A stretch of 22,494 nucleotides of DNA from DATBGO01 sp036558005 (lineage in GTDB: Bacteria; Actinomycetota; Actinomycetes; Streptosporangiales; Streptosporangiaceae): contig DATBGO010000266.1 in NCBI GenBank assembly GCA_036558005.1, forward strand, positions 1-22,494, in the 5' to 3' direction. Each line of letters begins with the position of its first letter. Position 1 is the stretch's first letter. The translations under genes were made by a program, and so were the position numbers. Positions 1 through 6,806 of the stretch are shown here, in pieces. The notes beneath the pieces are model-generated. The model searched no databases, was not told where the DNA came from, and saw nothing but the letters and a program-made list of their open reading frames with translations.

Positions 1-1470
1 CGCGGCCGCGATGCCCGCGATCGCGACCGCGGTCCACGGGAGGTAGTCGCCGAACCGGTCGTAGGGGGTCTGCGCGGACGCCGGGGGCAGGCTCAGCCGC
101 ACCCCGGTCACCCCGCGGAAATCCTGGCCGGCCCAGGCCAGCAGCCGGCCGCGCGAGTCGAACGCGGCCGAGTCGCCGGTCAGCGCGGCCTGCACGACCG
201 GCCGGCCGGTCTCAGCCGCGCGCACCGCGCCGAGCGCGGCGTGCTGGGCGAGCGCCCAGCTGCCCTGGAAGGTGGAGTCCGAGGTCTGGTAGATGATCAG
301 CTGCGCGCCGCGTTCGGCATCCACCCGGGACATATCCGGGAACGCCGACTCGAAGCAGATGAGCACGCCGGCCTTCAGCGGCGGCGACCCCGGCGGGGTC
401 ACCGTGAGCACGTGCGCGCCGGCGCCGGGAAGCATGTCCTGCGGCGCCGCCTTGCTGATGCTGGTCAGCCAGCTGAGCTGCTGGCGGAACGGGATGTACT
501 CGCCGAACGGCACCAGCCTGGTCTTGACGTACCGCCCGTCGATGCCGTTGCCGCCGACCAGCAGCGCGACCTTCGACTTCTTGCCGCCGGGGCTGACGGA
601 GTCCTGGTTGAGCAGGATCTGCGCGCCGCTGGCGGCGGCCAGCGCGCGGATCTGATCGCGCAGTGCCCGGTCGGTGGTCAGGTCGTAGGCGACGCTGCTC
701 TCGCCCCAGACGATCAGGTCCGCGTCCTGGCCGCGCAGGCCGGCCGTGATCCGCTGGCTCGCGTCCACCCGCAGCAGCGGGTTCTGCTCCACGCCGGGCT
801 GGACGAGCGCGATCTTGACCTGGCGGACAGCGGGCTCGGCCGGGGTGAGCGCGTACCCGGCAGGCCCCGCCGCGATCGCGGCCAGCGCCGCCGCGGCGCC
901 GAGCAGCCGCACCCAGTTCCGGCTGGCCACCAGCGCGATCAGGATCCCGGTATTGGCCGCGACCAGCGCGAAGCTGACCAGCCAGATACCGCCGGCAGCG
1001 GCCAGCGCGAGCACCGCCGGGTGCTGCCACTGGCTCGCGCCGAGCACCGCCCACGGGCCGCCGAAGCCCTGCCAGGACCGGACCCAGTCCACCGTTACCC
1101 AGCAGCTGGGCACGACGGCCAGGGCGGCCAGCGCCCGCCAGGCGGTGACCGGCGGGCGCAGCAGGGACCAGGCCGCGGCGCCGACGCACGACCACAGCGC
1201 GCCGAGCAGCACCGCGATCAGCAGCAGGCCAGGACCGAGGTTGGGGGCCAGCCAGTACAGCGCGGCCAGCAGGAATCCGGCGCCGAACCACCAGCCCCTG
1301 ATCGCCGCCTCCCGGCGGTCCGCGGCGGCGTGCATCAGCAGCAGCCCGGGAACGAGCCCGAACCAGCCGAGGTACTCCAGGTTGGGCGCGGGGAAGGCAA
1401 GCACGGGCACGCCGCCCGCGATCAGCGCGGCGTAGCGAAGAGGCTGAGCGAAGGCACGCCACCATGCCAC
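1..1470 (-). CDS. lnt: Apolipoprotein N-acyltransferase, copy A (C-terminus beyond left edge)
   Basis: Membrane enzyme that transfers a third acyl chain to the N-terminal cysteine of diacylated lipoproteins. The frame is open from a GTG at 1470 to the window edge (490 codons). The N-terminal half is a run of hydrophobic helices. From about residue 215 comes the carbon-nitrogen hydrolase domain with the full triad: Glu257 in VWGESS, Lys316 in RYVKTRLVPFGEYIPFR, and Cys372 in LICFES. It ends near the edge in a hydrophobic stretch that fits the last membrane helix, so little is missing. It lies 33 bp after the stop of a second lnt copy, on the same strand and in the same frame, so the two are probably cotranscribed. 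The only start candidate near the boundary is GTG 1470; its Shine-Dalgarno (GAAGG, 1 nt away) is poor, so translation may be coupled to the upstream copy. Family assignment is firm; the start is less so. Confidence 0.9.
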   Translation of the reverse strand, partial: MAWWRAFAQPLRYAALIAGGVPVLAFPAPNLEYLGWFGLVPGLLLMHAAADRREAAIRGWWFGAGFLLAALYWLAPNLGPGLLLIAVLLGALWSCVGAAAWSLLRPPVTAWRALAALAVVPSCWVTVDWVRSWQGFGGPWAVLGASQWQHPAVLALAAAGGIWLVSFALVAANTGILIALVASRNWVRLLGAAAALAAIAAGPAGYALTPAEPAVRQVKIALVQPGVEQNPLLRVDASQRITAGLRGQDADLIVWGESSVAYDLTTDRALRDQIRALAAASGAQILLNQDSVSPGGKKSKVALLVGGNGIDGRYVKTRLVPFGEYIPFRQQLSWLTSISKAAPQDMLPGAGAHVLTVTPPGSPPLKAGVLICFESAFPDMSRVDAERGAQLIIYQTSDSTFQGSWALAQHAALGAVRAAETGRPVVQAALTGDSAAFDSRGRLLAWAGQDFRGVTGVRLSLPPASAQTPYDRFGDYLPWTAVAIAGIAAA

Positions 1471-1503
1471 GCCTTCATTCTGCTGCCGCGGCGGCGCGAA
1501 CTG

Positions 1504-3174
1504 CTACCCGCGGGCGGCCCGGACCTGCTGCCTGCGGGCGCGGACCGCCTGGCCGGCCGCCCATGCCACCGCGATCAGGGTGAGCGCCGATATCGCCAGC
1601 TCGGGCCAGCTGCCGAGGTGGCCGGCCAGGGTGGTGCCGGCCCGCAGCGGCACCCGCGCCTCCAGCACCGCCCGACGCCAGGTGCCGCTGTGGGTGATCA
1701 GCGACCCGTCCGGTGCGATGATCGCGCTGACCCCGGTGGTGGAGGCGACCACGACGGCGCGGTCGTTCTCGATCGCCCGGATCCGCGCCATCGCGAGCTG
1801 CTGCAGCGTCTCGCCGGTCTGCCCGTCGACCTCGAAGGTGGCGTCGTTAGTCTGCACGACCAGCAGGTTCGCGCCGGCCTTCACCTGGGAGCTGACCAGG
1901 TTGTCGAATCCGACCTCGTAGCAGATCACGTCGCCGGCCCGCAGCTTGCCGAGCCGGAACACCACCGCCCGGTGCCCGGGGGTGAAGTCGCGCGGCTGCA
2001 GCTTGACCAGCGGGACGAACGTCGACAGGAAACCGCGGAACGGGATCACCTCGCCGAACGGCACCAGCTGCCGCTTCAGGTAGGTCGCGACCGGGCCCTG
2101 GCCAGGCAGCCAGAGCAGGCCGGCGTTCCTGACCGGATCCTGCAGCACCGCGCCGACCAGTACCGGCCGGTCGATGGCCTGCACCGCGGCGGCGATCGTC
2201 GCGTACACGACCGGGTCCTGGTTCGGGTCGATGTCGGTCGAGTTCTCCGGCCAGACCACCAGGTCGGGCGCGGCCCGGGTGCCGGCCCGGACCTGCCGGG
2301 CCAGCTGCTCGGTCGCGGCGGCGTGGTTGCCGGTCACCGTCGTTGCCCGCAGCACGCCTTGCAGGCTGCGCGAATGCGGGACGTTGCCCTGGACGGCGGC
2401 AACCGTCGCGTGCTGGCCCCCGGACGCCGGGCTCAGCGGCAGCGCCGCGCCCGCCAGGGCGACCCCCGCCGCGCCCGCCAGCGCCAGCGCAGGCACCACC
2501 CGCCGCCGCACCCGCCCGTCCCCGGCTGACTCGTTCCCGTCCGGCCCGGGCCGGCCCAGCAGCAGCCAGGCCAGGGCCGCCCCGGTGAGCGCGAGCAGGA
2601 AGGTCAGCAGCGGCGGGCCGGCCACCGACACCCACCGGACCGTGGGCGTCCCGGCCTGGCTCATCGCCAGCCTGCCCCACGGGAACCCGCCCCACGGCCA
2701 GCGGTCCCTGATCGCCTCCGCCAGCACCCACCATCCGGCCACGGCTACGGGCCAGGCCCGCAGCCGCAGCAGCAGCCACTGGCCAACGGTGAGCACGGCG
2801 AAGATCAGTGCCTCAGCCACCGCGAGCGCCATCCACGCGTACCAGGCCAGGTTGATCAGCCAGGCCAGCAGCGGGACGAAGAACGCGAGCCCGAAAACCA
2901 GCCCGGCCAGGGCCGCGCCCCGCCAGCTGCGCCGCCACAGCGACACCGTGAGCAACGCGGGCCCGGCCGCCGCCAGCGGCCAGGCACCCACCGGCGGGAA
3001 CGCCGCGGCCAGCGCGAGCCCGCCAGCAGCGGCGACCGGGAAAGCCAGCCGCCCCGGCAGCCCGCCGCCCGGCCCGGACGGGCCCGCAGCGGCCGGGCCG
3101 GCCGTGCCGGGCCCGGCCCCGAGGCCGGGCTCAGCGGCCCCGCTCGCCTCGCCGCCTGAGCCGGTCAGCTGCAC
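1504..3174 (-). CDS. lnt: Apolipoprotein N-acyltransferase, copy B
   Basis: Second lnt paralogue, upstream in the same transcript as copy A. Numbering is from GTG 3174 (556 aa). A Gly/Pro/Ala-rich N-terminus of about 40 residues precedes multiple membrane helices, including the WPWGGFPWG loop typical of the family. The hydrolase domain starts at about residue 255, with triad Glu310 (VVWPENS), Lys367 (YLKRQLVPFGE) and Cys418 (VICYEV). These match the known Lnt Glu-Lys-Cys catalytic set. A last helix and an Arg-rich tail follow. An ATG at 3210 would add 12 residues but has no ribosome site, while GTG 3174 follows AGGAGG by 4 nt, so I prefer the GTG. This copy keeps the classical PENS and CYE signatures better than copy A and is the likelier housekeeping enzyme. 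The divergent neighbour begins at 3412. Confidence 0.93.
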   Translation of the reverse strand: MQLTGSGGEASGAAEPGLGAGPGTAGPAAAGPSGPGGGLPGRLAFPVAAAGGLALAAAFPPVGAWPLAAAGPALLTVSLWRRSWRGAALAGLVFGLAFFVPLLAWLINLAWYAWMALAVAEALIFAVLTVGQWLLLRLRAWPVAVAGWWVLAEAIRDRWPWGGFPWGRLAMSQAGTPTVRWVSVAGPPLLTFLLALTGAALAWLLLGRPGPDGNESAGDGRVRRRVVPALALAGAAGVALAGAALPLSPASGGQHATVAAVQGNVPHSRSLQGVLRATTVTGNHAAATEQLARQVRAGTRAAPDLVVWPENSTDIDPNQDPVVYATIAAAVQAIDRPVLVGAVLQDPVRNAGLLWLPGQGPVATYLKRQLVPFGEVIPFRGFLSTFVPLVKLQPRDFTPGHRAVVFRLGKLRAGDVICYEVGFDNLVSSQVKAGANLLVVQTNDATFEVDGQTGETLQQLAMARIRAIENDRAVVVASTTGVSAIIAPDGSLITHSGTWRRAVLEARVPLRAGTTLAGHLGSWPELAISALTLIAVAWAAGQAVRARRQQVRAARG

Positions 3175-3178
3175 CGCT

Positions 3179-3184
3179 CCTCCT
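3179..3184 (-). promoter_or_regulatory. Ribosome binding site deciding the lnt copy B start
   Basis: AGGAGG on the minus strand, 4 nt before GTG 3174. It supports the internal GTG over the ATG at 3210, which lacks a comparable site. Confidence 0.55.
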
Positions 3185-3243
3185 GCCTGGGGCCAGAACC
3201 CTCTGATCATGTGAGCGTAGCCGGGAAACCCAAGCCGCCCATC

Positions 3244-3280
3244 CCACCCCGCCCGGCAGTGCCCCGGCGGGCCGGGGTGG
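3244..3280. other. Strong GC hairpin in the lnt / membrane-protein divergent gap
   Basis: Arms CCACCCCGCCCG (3244-3255) and its near-complement (3268-3280) form a stem of about 12 bp with one bulged G and a 12-nt loop. It lies between divergent starts, where a terminator is not expected. It could be a leader structure on either transcript or a protein-binding site. Confidence 0.45.
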
Positions 3281-3322
3281 CGATGCGGGGGAGGACAGTT
3301 CTGAACCTTTCGTGGGATTGCA

Positions 3323-3340
3323 GCTATCTAACGTGATAGC
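3323..3340. promoter_or_regulatory. Operator-like dyad GCTATC-N6-GATAGC
   Basis: A perfect 6-bp inverted repeat (3323-3328 and 3335-3340) with a 6-bp centre, in locally AT-rich DNA just upstream of the promoter-like elements of the 3412 gene. The short arms and AT content suggest a regulator site more than an RNA hairpin. The cognate regulator is unknown. Confidence 0.4.
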
Positions 3341-3354
3341 CTCGTCACTGCTTG

Positions 3355-3384
3355 TTGAGCAGTGAACGGTTGTATACGTATTTA
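3355..3384 (+). promoter_or_regulatory. Possible promoter of the 3412 gene
   Basis: TTGAGC (3355-3360) and TATTTA (3379-3384), 18 bp apart, resemble -35/-10 elements of a housekeeping sigma factor. TATACG at 3373 is a second -10 candidate. The stretch is AT-rich and would contain two TTA codons if translated, which argues that it is not coding. Confidence 0.35.
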
Positions 3385-3411
3385 AGGGAACATTTACGAG
3401 GGCTCCCGGCA

Positions 3412-4107
3412 GTGATCAAGATTCGATACTCAGACCTGCCGGCCGGCTTTCACGTCCGGACGGCAGTCGAGGGCCGGCACACCATCCTCTACCTGCTGCC
3501 AGGCCTCACCCCGGCTGAGCGGCGGTCGGCCATCGGCCGCGCCCGGAGTAACGCGCGGGTCGGATACGGCCCGCGGCTGCCCGCGGGCGCCATGGCGGCG
3601 GCCATGGCCGCCGACCAGATCCGCACCACGCTGGGCAACGGCTATAAGGCGCTGCGGCTCAACCCGGCGTTCTTCGTGCCCGCCGCTGTGGTCATCGCGT
3701 CGGTGGCCGTCGCGTACGTGCTGCTCGCATCGGTCTCCATCCAGCTTCACGAGCCGCCGGGCGCCGGGCCGGTGCCGCAGCCGAACGACCTGATCAGGGT
3801 GGTCCCCGGGTACTCGCGGCTGACCCCCGCCGCCCGCCCGGGCGGCGGCCCGGCCCGGCCGCGCCAGCCCGCCGGCGCCCGCGGGCGGGTCAAGCCAGGC
3901 CGCGGCGGGAGCCGGGGTCACGCCCCGGGCAGGGGGGCGGGGCCCAGCCCGTCCTTACGGCCGACGCCGACGTCGCCGGCATCGCCGCAGCCGCTGCCAG
4001 ACGATCCGCCGACCATCGTGCCGCTGCCCACGCCGGCCCCGTCCCCATCGCCGTCGGCCACCGGCATGTGCCTGGAGCTCGGCTCGCTGGGGGTGTGCCT
4101 CAGGTAG
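3412..4107 (+). CDS. Single-pass membrane protein with Pro-rich exported tail, unknown function
   Basis: I do not recognise a named family. Counting from GTG 3412 (231 aa), residues 1-85 form a soluble segment that begins VIKIRYSDLPAGFH and includes a short Ala/Met-rich helix. Residues 87-109 are one hydrophobic membrane segment (FFVPAAVVIASVAVAYVLLAS). The rest is Pro/Gly/Arg-rich, then Pro/Ser/Thr-rich, and ends in a short segment with two cysteines (CLELGSLGVC). This fits a type II-like protein with a cytoplasmic head and an extended outer tail. Frame-open TTG codons at 3352 and 3355 would add 19-20 residues, but that stretch is AT-rich with TTA codons and has no ribosome site. GTG 3412 follows GAGGG by 9 nt. 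Divergent from the lnt pair. Confidence 0.7.
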   Translation: MIKIRYSDLPAGFHVRTAVEGRHTILYLLPGLTPAERRSAIGRARSNARVGYGPRLPAGAMAAAMAADQIRTTLGNGYKALRLNPAFFVPAAVVIASVAVAYVLLASVSIQLHEPPGAGPVPQPNDLIRVVPGYSRLTPAARPGGGPARPRQPAGARGRVKPGRGGSRGHAPGRGAGPSPSLRPTPTSPASPQPLPDDPPTIVPLPTPAPSPSPSATGMCLELGSLGVCLR

Positions 4108-4293
4108 GCGGCTGCCGCGGCTGCGGCGCGGGCCGGGGGCGGCGGAATATTCCCTGTCCCTAACTGGTCAAAGTCCAGTAGCGTCGCGGCGAACCTGCGC
4201 CCGAACGACCCGGAGCGGGCTGGGCGGCGCCGGATCGGAGCGGACCCGCCAGGCCGTGCGCGAGTGCGGGCTAAGGGCAGGAGGGAGACGAGC
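4108..4293 (+). promoter_or_regulatory. Intergenic region with two dyads and a -10-like box before the EamA gene
   Basis: No gene is visible in these 186 bp. They contain a perfect palindrome GGAATATTCC (4144-4153) and an inverted repeat ACTGG-N7-CCAGT (4163-4167/4175-4179). TAGCGT (4179-4184) resembles a -10 box, and the second dyad would sit just upstream of it and overlap its first base. No convincing -35 is present. This is the likely control region of the transporter gene. Confidence 0.35.
4279..4284 (+). promoter_or_regulatory. Ribosome binding site deciding the EamA start
   Basis: AGGAGG, 9 nt before GTG 4294. It lies inside the longer open frame that begins at GTG 4264, so it argues that translation starts at 4294. 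Confidence 0.6.
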
Positions 4294-5268
4294 GTGAGCC
4301 GCCGTGGCTGGGTGCTGTTCGCGGCGATGAGCGTGATCTGGGGCATTCCCTATCTGCTGATCAAGGTGGCGGTGGGCGGGGTTCCGGCGCCGGTGCTGGT
4401 GCTCGCGCGGGTCGCCATCGGTGCCGCGCTGCTGCTGCCGGTCGCGTTGCGGCGCCGTCAGCTCGGCGAGCTCCGGCCTTACTGGCGGTGGCTGATCGTG
4501 TTCGCGGCCGTCGAGATCATCGTCCCGTGGCTGATGCTGTCGGAGGCCGAGCGGAAGCTGACCAGCTCGATGAGCGGGCTGCTGGTCGCGTCGGTGCCGA
4601 TCATCGGGGCGGTGCTGGCCCGGCTGACCGGTGACGCCGACCGGCTGACCCTGGTGCGCTGGACCGGGCTGCTGACCGGGCTTGCGGGCGTGGCGCTGCT
4701 GGTCGGGCCGGGCGCCTCGGGCGGGGACGCGCTGTCGATCGGCGAGATAATGATCGTCGCGGTGTGTTACGCCACCGGGCCGCTGATCGCGGGCCGGAAG
4801 CTGAGCCAGGCGCCGCCGGTGGCGCTGACCGCGGTGTGCCTGGCGCTGGCCGCCGTGGCGTACGCCCCCGCCGCCGCGCTGACCTGGCCGTCGGCCATGC
4901 CGTCGGCGCGGGTGCTGATCGCGCTCGGGGTCCTGGCGGTGATCTGCACGGCCGCGGCGTTCCTGGTGTTCTTCCGGCTGATCGCCGAGATCGGCCCGGC
5001 CCGGTCGACGGTGATCACCTACGTGAACCCGGCGGTCGCCGTCACGCTTGGCGTGCTGATCCTCGGTGAGCGGCTCACCCCCGCCATGGCGGGGGCGTTC
5101 GCGCTGATCCTGGGCGGGTCGGTGCTCGCCACCCGCCCAGGCGCCCGGCGCGGTCAGCAGACCGGGCTGGCGCCGGAACCTGGGCTGGCGCCGCAGTCCG
5201 GGCCGGTCCGGGTGCGGGCCGGATCCGGCGGCGCGACGCCTGCGCCGTGCGCGCCGCACGGAGACTAG
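4294..5268 (+). CDS. EamA/DMT-family transporter
   Basis: Drug/metabolite-superfamily permease of the inner membrane, 324 aa from GTG 4294. About ten hydrophobic helices form two EamA repeats. The first begins WVLFAAMSVIWGIPYLLIKVAV and the second begins near GEIMIVAVCYATGPLIAGRKL. The second repeat ends with the typical motif TVITYVNPAVAVTLGVLILGERLTP. A Gly/Pro/Ala-rich tail of about 40 residues follows and is probably disordered. The substrate cannot be predicted; characterised relatives export amino acids, sugars or small metabolites. serS starts 10 bp after the stop, and the stop codon itself forms part of a -10-like box for serS. The transporter and serS may be cotranscribed, but a functional link is not implied. 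Confidence 0.9.
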   Translation: MSRRGWVLFAAMSVIWGIPYLLIKVAVGGVPAPVLVLARVAIGAALLLPVALRRRQLGELRPYWRWLIVFAAVEIIVPWLMLSEAERKLTSSMSGLLVASVPIIGAVLARLTGDADRLTLVRWTGLLTGLAGVALLVGPGASGGDALSIGEIMIVAVCYATGPLIAGRKLSQAPPVALTAVCLALAAVAYAPAAALTWPSAMPSARVLIALGVLAVICTAAAFLVFFRLIAEIGPARSTVITYVNPAVAVTLGVLILGERLTPAMAGAFALILGGSVLATRPGARRGQQTGLAPEPGLAPQSGPVRVRAGSGGATPAPCAPHGD

Positions 5269-5271
5269 ACT
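5266..5271 (+). promoter_or_regulatory. -10 box of a probable leaderless serS promoter
   Basis: TAGACT fits the actinobacterial TANNNT -10 consensus and ends 7 nt before the serS GTG at 5279. That spacing places the transcription start on the GTG. serS has no Shine-Dalgarno. No clear -35 is seen, as is common in such promoters. The first three bases are the TAG stop of the EamA gene. Confidence 0.55.
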
Positions 5272-5278
5272 CGCGCGG

Positions 5279-6523
5279 GTGATTGACCTGAAGGCCGCAC
5301 GACAAGAGCCCGGGCGTTACCGGGCCGCGCTGGCGCGGCGCGGCGCGGCGGCTGACTTCGACGCGCTGATGGCAGCGGACGCCAGCTGGCGCGGGCACAC
5401 CGAGCGCGCCGAGGCGCTGCGGGCGGCGCAGAAGAAGTCGTCCAAGGGCCGGCCGCCTGGACCAGCGGAAATCGCCGAACTGCGGCAGCTCAAGGAAGAG
5501 CTCACCCAGGCCGAGCAGGAGCAGGTGCACGCCGCGCAGCAGCGCGACCAGCTGCTGGCCCGGATCCCCAACCTGCCCGACCCGACCGCCGCCGACGGCA
5601 TGGACGAGGAGGACGCCGAACTTATCCGGGCCGTCGGCGAGCCGCCCGCCTTCAGCTTCGCGCCCAGGGACGCGCTCGACCTCGGGTCGCCGGCCGGCTG
5701 GATCGACATGGCCAGGGGGGCGCGGCTCGCCGGATCCAGGTTCGGCTACCGGTTCGGCGATGTCGCGCTGACCGAGATGGCGCTGTACCGCTACGTCATC
5801 GACGCCCTGGCCGCCAAGGGCTTCCTGCCGGTGCTGCCGCCGATCCTGGCCGGCGAGCGGGCCATGTACGGGACCGGGTTCCTGCCGACCGAGGAATCCA
5901 ACCTGTACCACCTGGAGAAGGACGACCTGTACCTCACCGGCACCTCCGAGGTGGCGCTGGCCACGATCCACGCCGACGAGCGGCTGGACGAGTCGGACCT
6001 GCCTGCCAAGTACGCCGCGTTCACGACCAACTTCCGGCGCGAGGCCGGCGCGGCCGGCAAGGACACCAGGGGCATGTTCCGGGTGCACCAGTTCGACAAG
6101 GTCGAGATGTTCGTCTACTGCCTGCCCGGGCAGTCAGCCGGCTTCCACGAGCAGCTGCTGGCAAACGAAGAGGAGATCGTCCAGAACCTTGGCCTGCCCT
6201 ACCGGGTGATGAACATCGCGGTCGGCGACCTCGGCGCGCCCGCGGCCAAGAAGTACGACATCGAGGCGTGGTTCCCGGTCCAGCAGCGGTACCGGGAGAT
6301 CACCTCCTGCTCGAACACCACGGACTACCAGGCCAGGCGGCTGAACATCAGGTTCCGCCGGGACGGCAAGCTGGAGTTCGCCCACACCCTGAACGGCACC
6401 GGCGCCACCGCCAGGGCGCTGCTTTCGGTCATGGAGAACTTCCAGGACGAAGGCGGCACGGTGGCGGTCCCCGGCGTGCTGCAGCGCCACGGCGCGCCCG
6501 CCACCATCGGGGCCTCGCGCTAG
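5279..6523 (+). CDS. serS: Seryl-tRNA synthetase
   Basis: Class II aminoacyl-tRNA synthetase that charges tRNA-Ser in the cytoplasm; 414 aa, close to the usual bacterial length. Residues 1 to about 105 form the long helical tRNA-binding arm (MIDLKAARQEPGRYRAALARR, with charged heptads at 60-95). The catalytic core has the TGTSE serine/ATP site at 220-224, motif 2 around NFRREAG (251-257) and RGMFRVHQFDKVEMF (264-278), and motif 3 NGTGATARALLSVMENFQ (372-389). All expected catalytic segments are present, so this is a functional housekeeping enzyme. GTG 5279 begins the conserved MIDLK N-terminus and is probably translated from a leaderless mRNA. The gene converges on the DUF6510 gene, leaving only 16 bp (6524-6539) with the short palindrome CGGCGCGCGCCG. 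Confidence 0.98.
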   Translation: MIDLKAARQEPGRYRAALARRGAAADFDALMAADASWRGHTERAEALRAAQKKSSKGRPPGPAEIAELRQLKEELTQAEQEQVHAAQQRDQLLARIPNLPDPTAADGMDEEDAELIRAVGEPPAFSFAPRDALDLGSPAGWIDMARGARLAGSRFGYRFGDVALTEMALYRYVIDALAAKGFLPVLPPILAGERAMYGTGFLPTEESNLYHLEKDDLYLTGTSEVALATIHADERLDESDLPAKYAAFTTNFRREAGAAGKDTRGMFRVHQFDKVEMFVYCLPGQSAGFHEQLLANEEEIVQNLGLPYRVMNIAVGDLGAPAAKKYDIEAWFPVQQRYREITSCSNTTDYQARRLNIRFRRDGKLEFAHTLNGTGATARALLSVMENFQDEGGTVAVPGVLQRHGAPATIGASR

Positions 6524-6539
6524 CGGCGGCGCGCGCCGG

Positions 6540-6806
6540 TCACTGCCCGGCCATCTGCGCTTCGAGGAACGTGATGCCGCGCAGGTCGAGCCAGGCACGG
6601 TCGGGCGCGCGCACGAGCCGCAGCACCACCTGGCCGCAGGCAGGGCAGCGGGCGGTCAGCCCGGGCGCGTCCGCGTACACCCGGGCCTGCGCCACCGGGC
6701 CGGTGACACCGCAGGACGCGCACTGCGCGGTCGCGCTGGTGATGTCGATCGCGAACAGCTCGCTCATCGCGCCAGCGAGCACGTTCCCGTCCAGGTCGGC
6801 GGTCAT
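6540..6806 (-). CDS. DUF6510-family zinc-ribbon protein
   Basis: Small cytoplasmic protein of 88 aa. It has two CxxC pairs (CASC at about residues 29-32 and CPAC at about 54-57) that would bind one zinc or iron. An acidic N-terminus precedes them (TADLDGNVLAGAMSELFAIDI), and the C-terminus carries an RxxDRAWLDLRGI motif. The layout matches DUF6510, whose members I know as neighbours of sulfite-oxidase-like enzymes and FAD reductases in actinobacteria; no function is established. Its ATG overlaps the reductase stop as ATGA, so the two are translationally coupled. It may be a small metal-binding partner or maturation factor of the redox pair, which is inference. Last gene of the four-gene operon. 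Confidence 0.8.
   Translation of the reverse strand: MTADLDGNVLAGAMSELFAIDITSATAQCASCGVTGPVAQARVYADAPGLTARCPACGQVVLRLVRAPDRAWLDLRGITFLEAQMAGQ

Noticed and set aside
212..1465. 417-codon minus-strand open frame inside lnt copy A
   Set aside because: It is out of phase by one base with the frame that carries GESS, VKTRLVPFGEY and ICFES.
241..2529. 762-codon plus-strand open frame opposite both lnt genes
   Set aside because: It follows from the high GC content. The minus strand encodes two Lnt proteins with full catalytic triads; the plus frame reads as low-complexity Arg/Gly/Ala sequence.
3352..3411. N-terminal extension of the membrane protein from TTG codons
   Set aside because: AT-rich, two TTA codons, no ribosome site; GTG 3412 has one.
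4144..4174. Minus-strand promoter (TTGACC with an AATATT/TATTCC box)
   Set aside because: Spacing is off for each -10 choice, and no minus-strand gene follows before the lnt start.
4168..5259. 363-codon minus-strand open frame opposite the EamA gene
   Set aside because: It is composed of His/Gln/Arg/Gly low complexity, while the plus strand gives a clean ten-helix transporter.
6524..6539. CGGCGCGCGCCG palindrome as a terminator between serS and DUF6510
   Set aside because: Too short to form a convincing stem-loop after leaving a loop; noted only as a palindrome.
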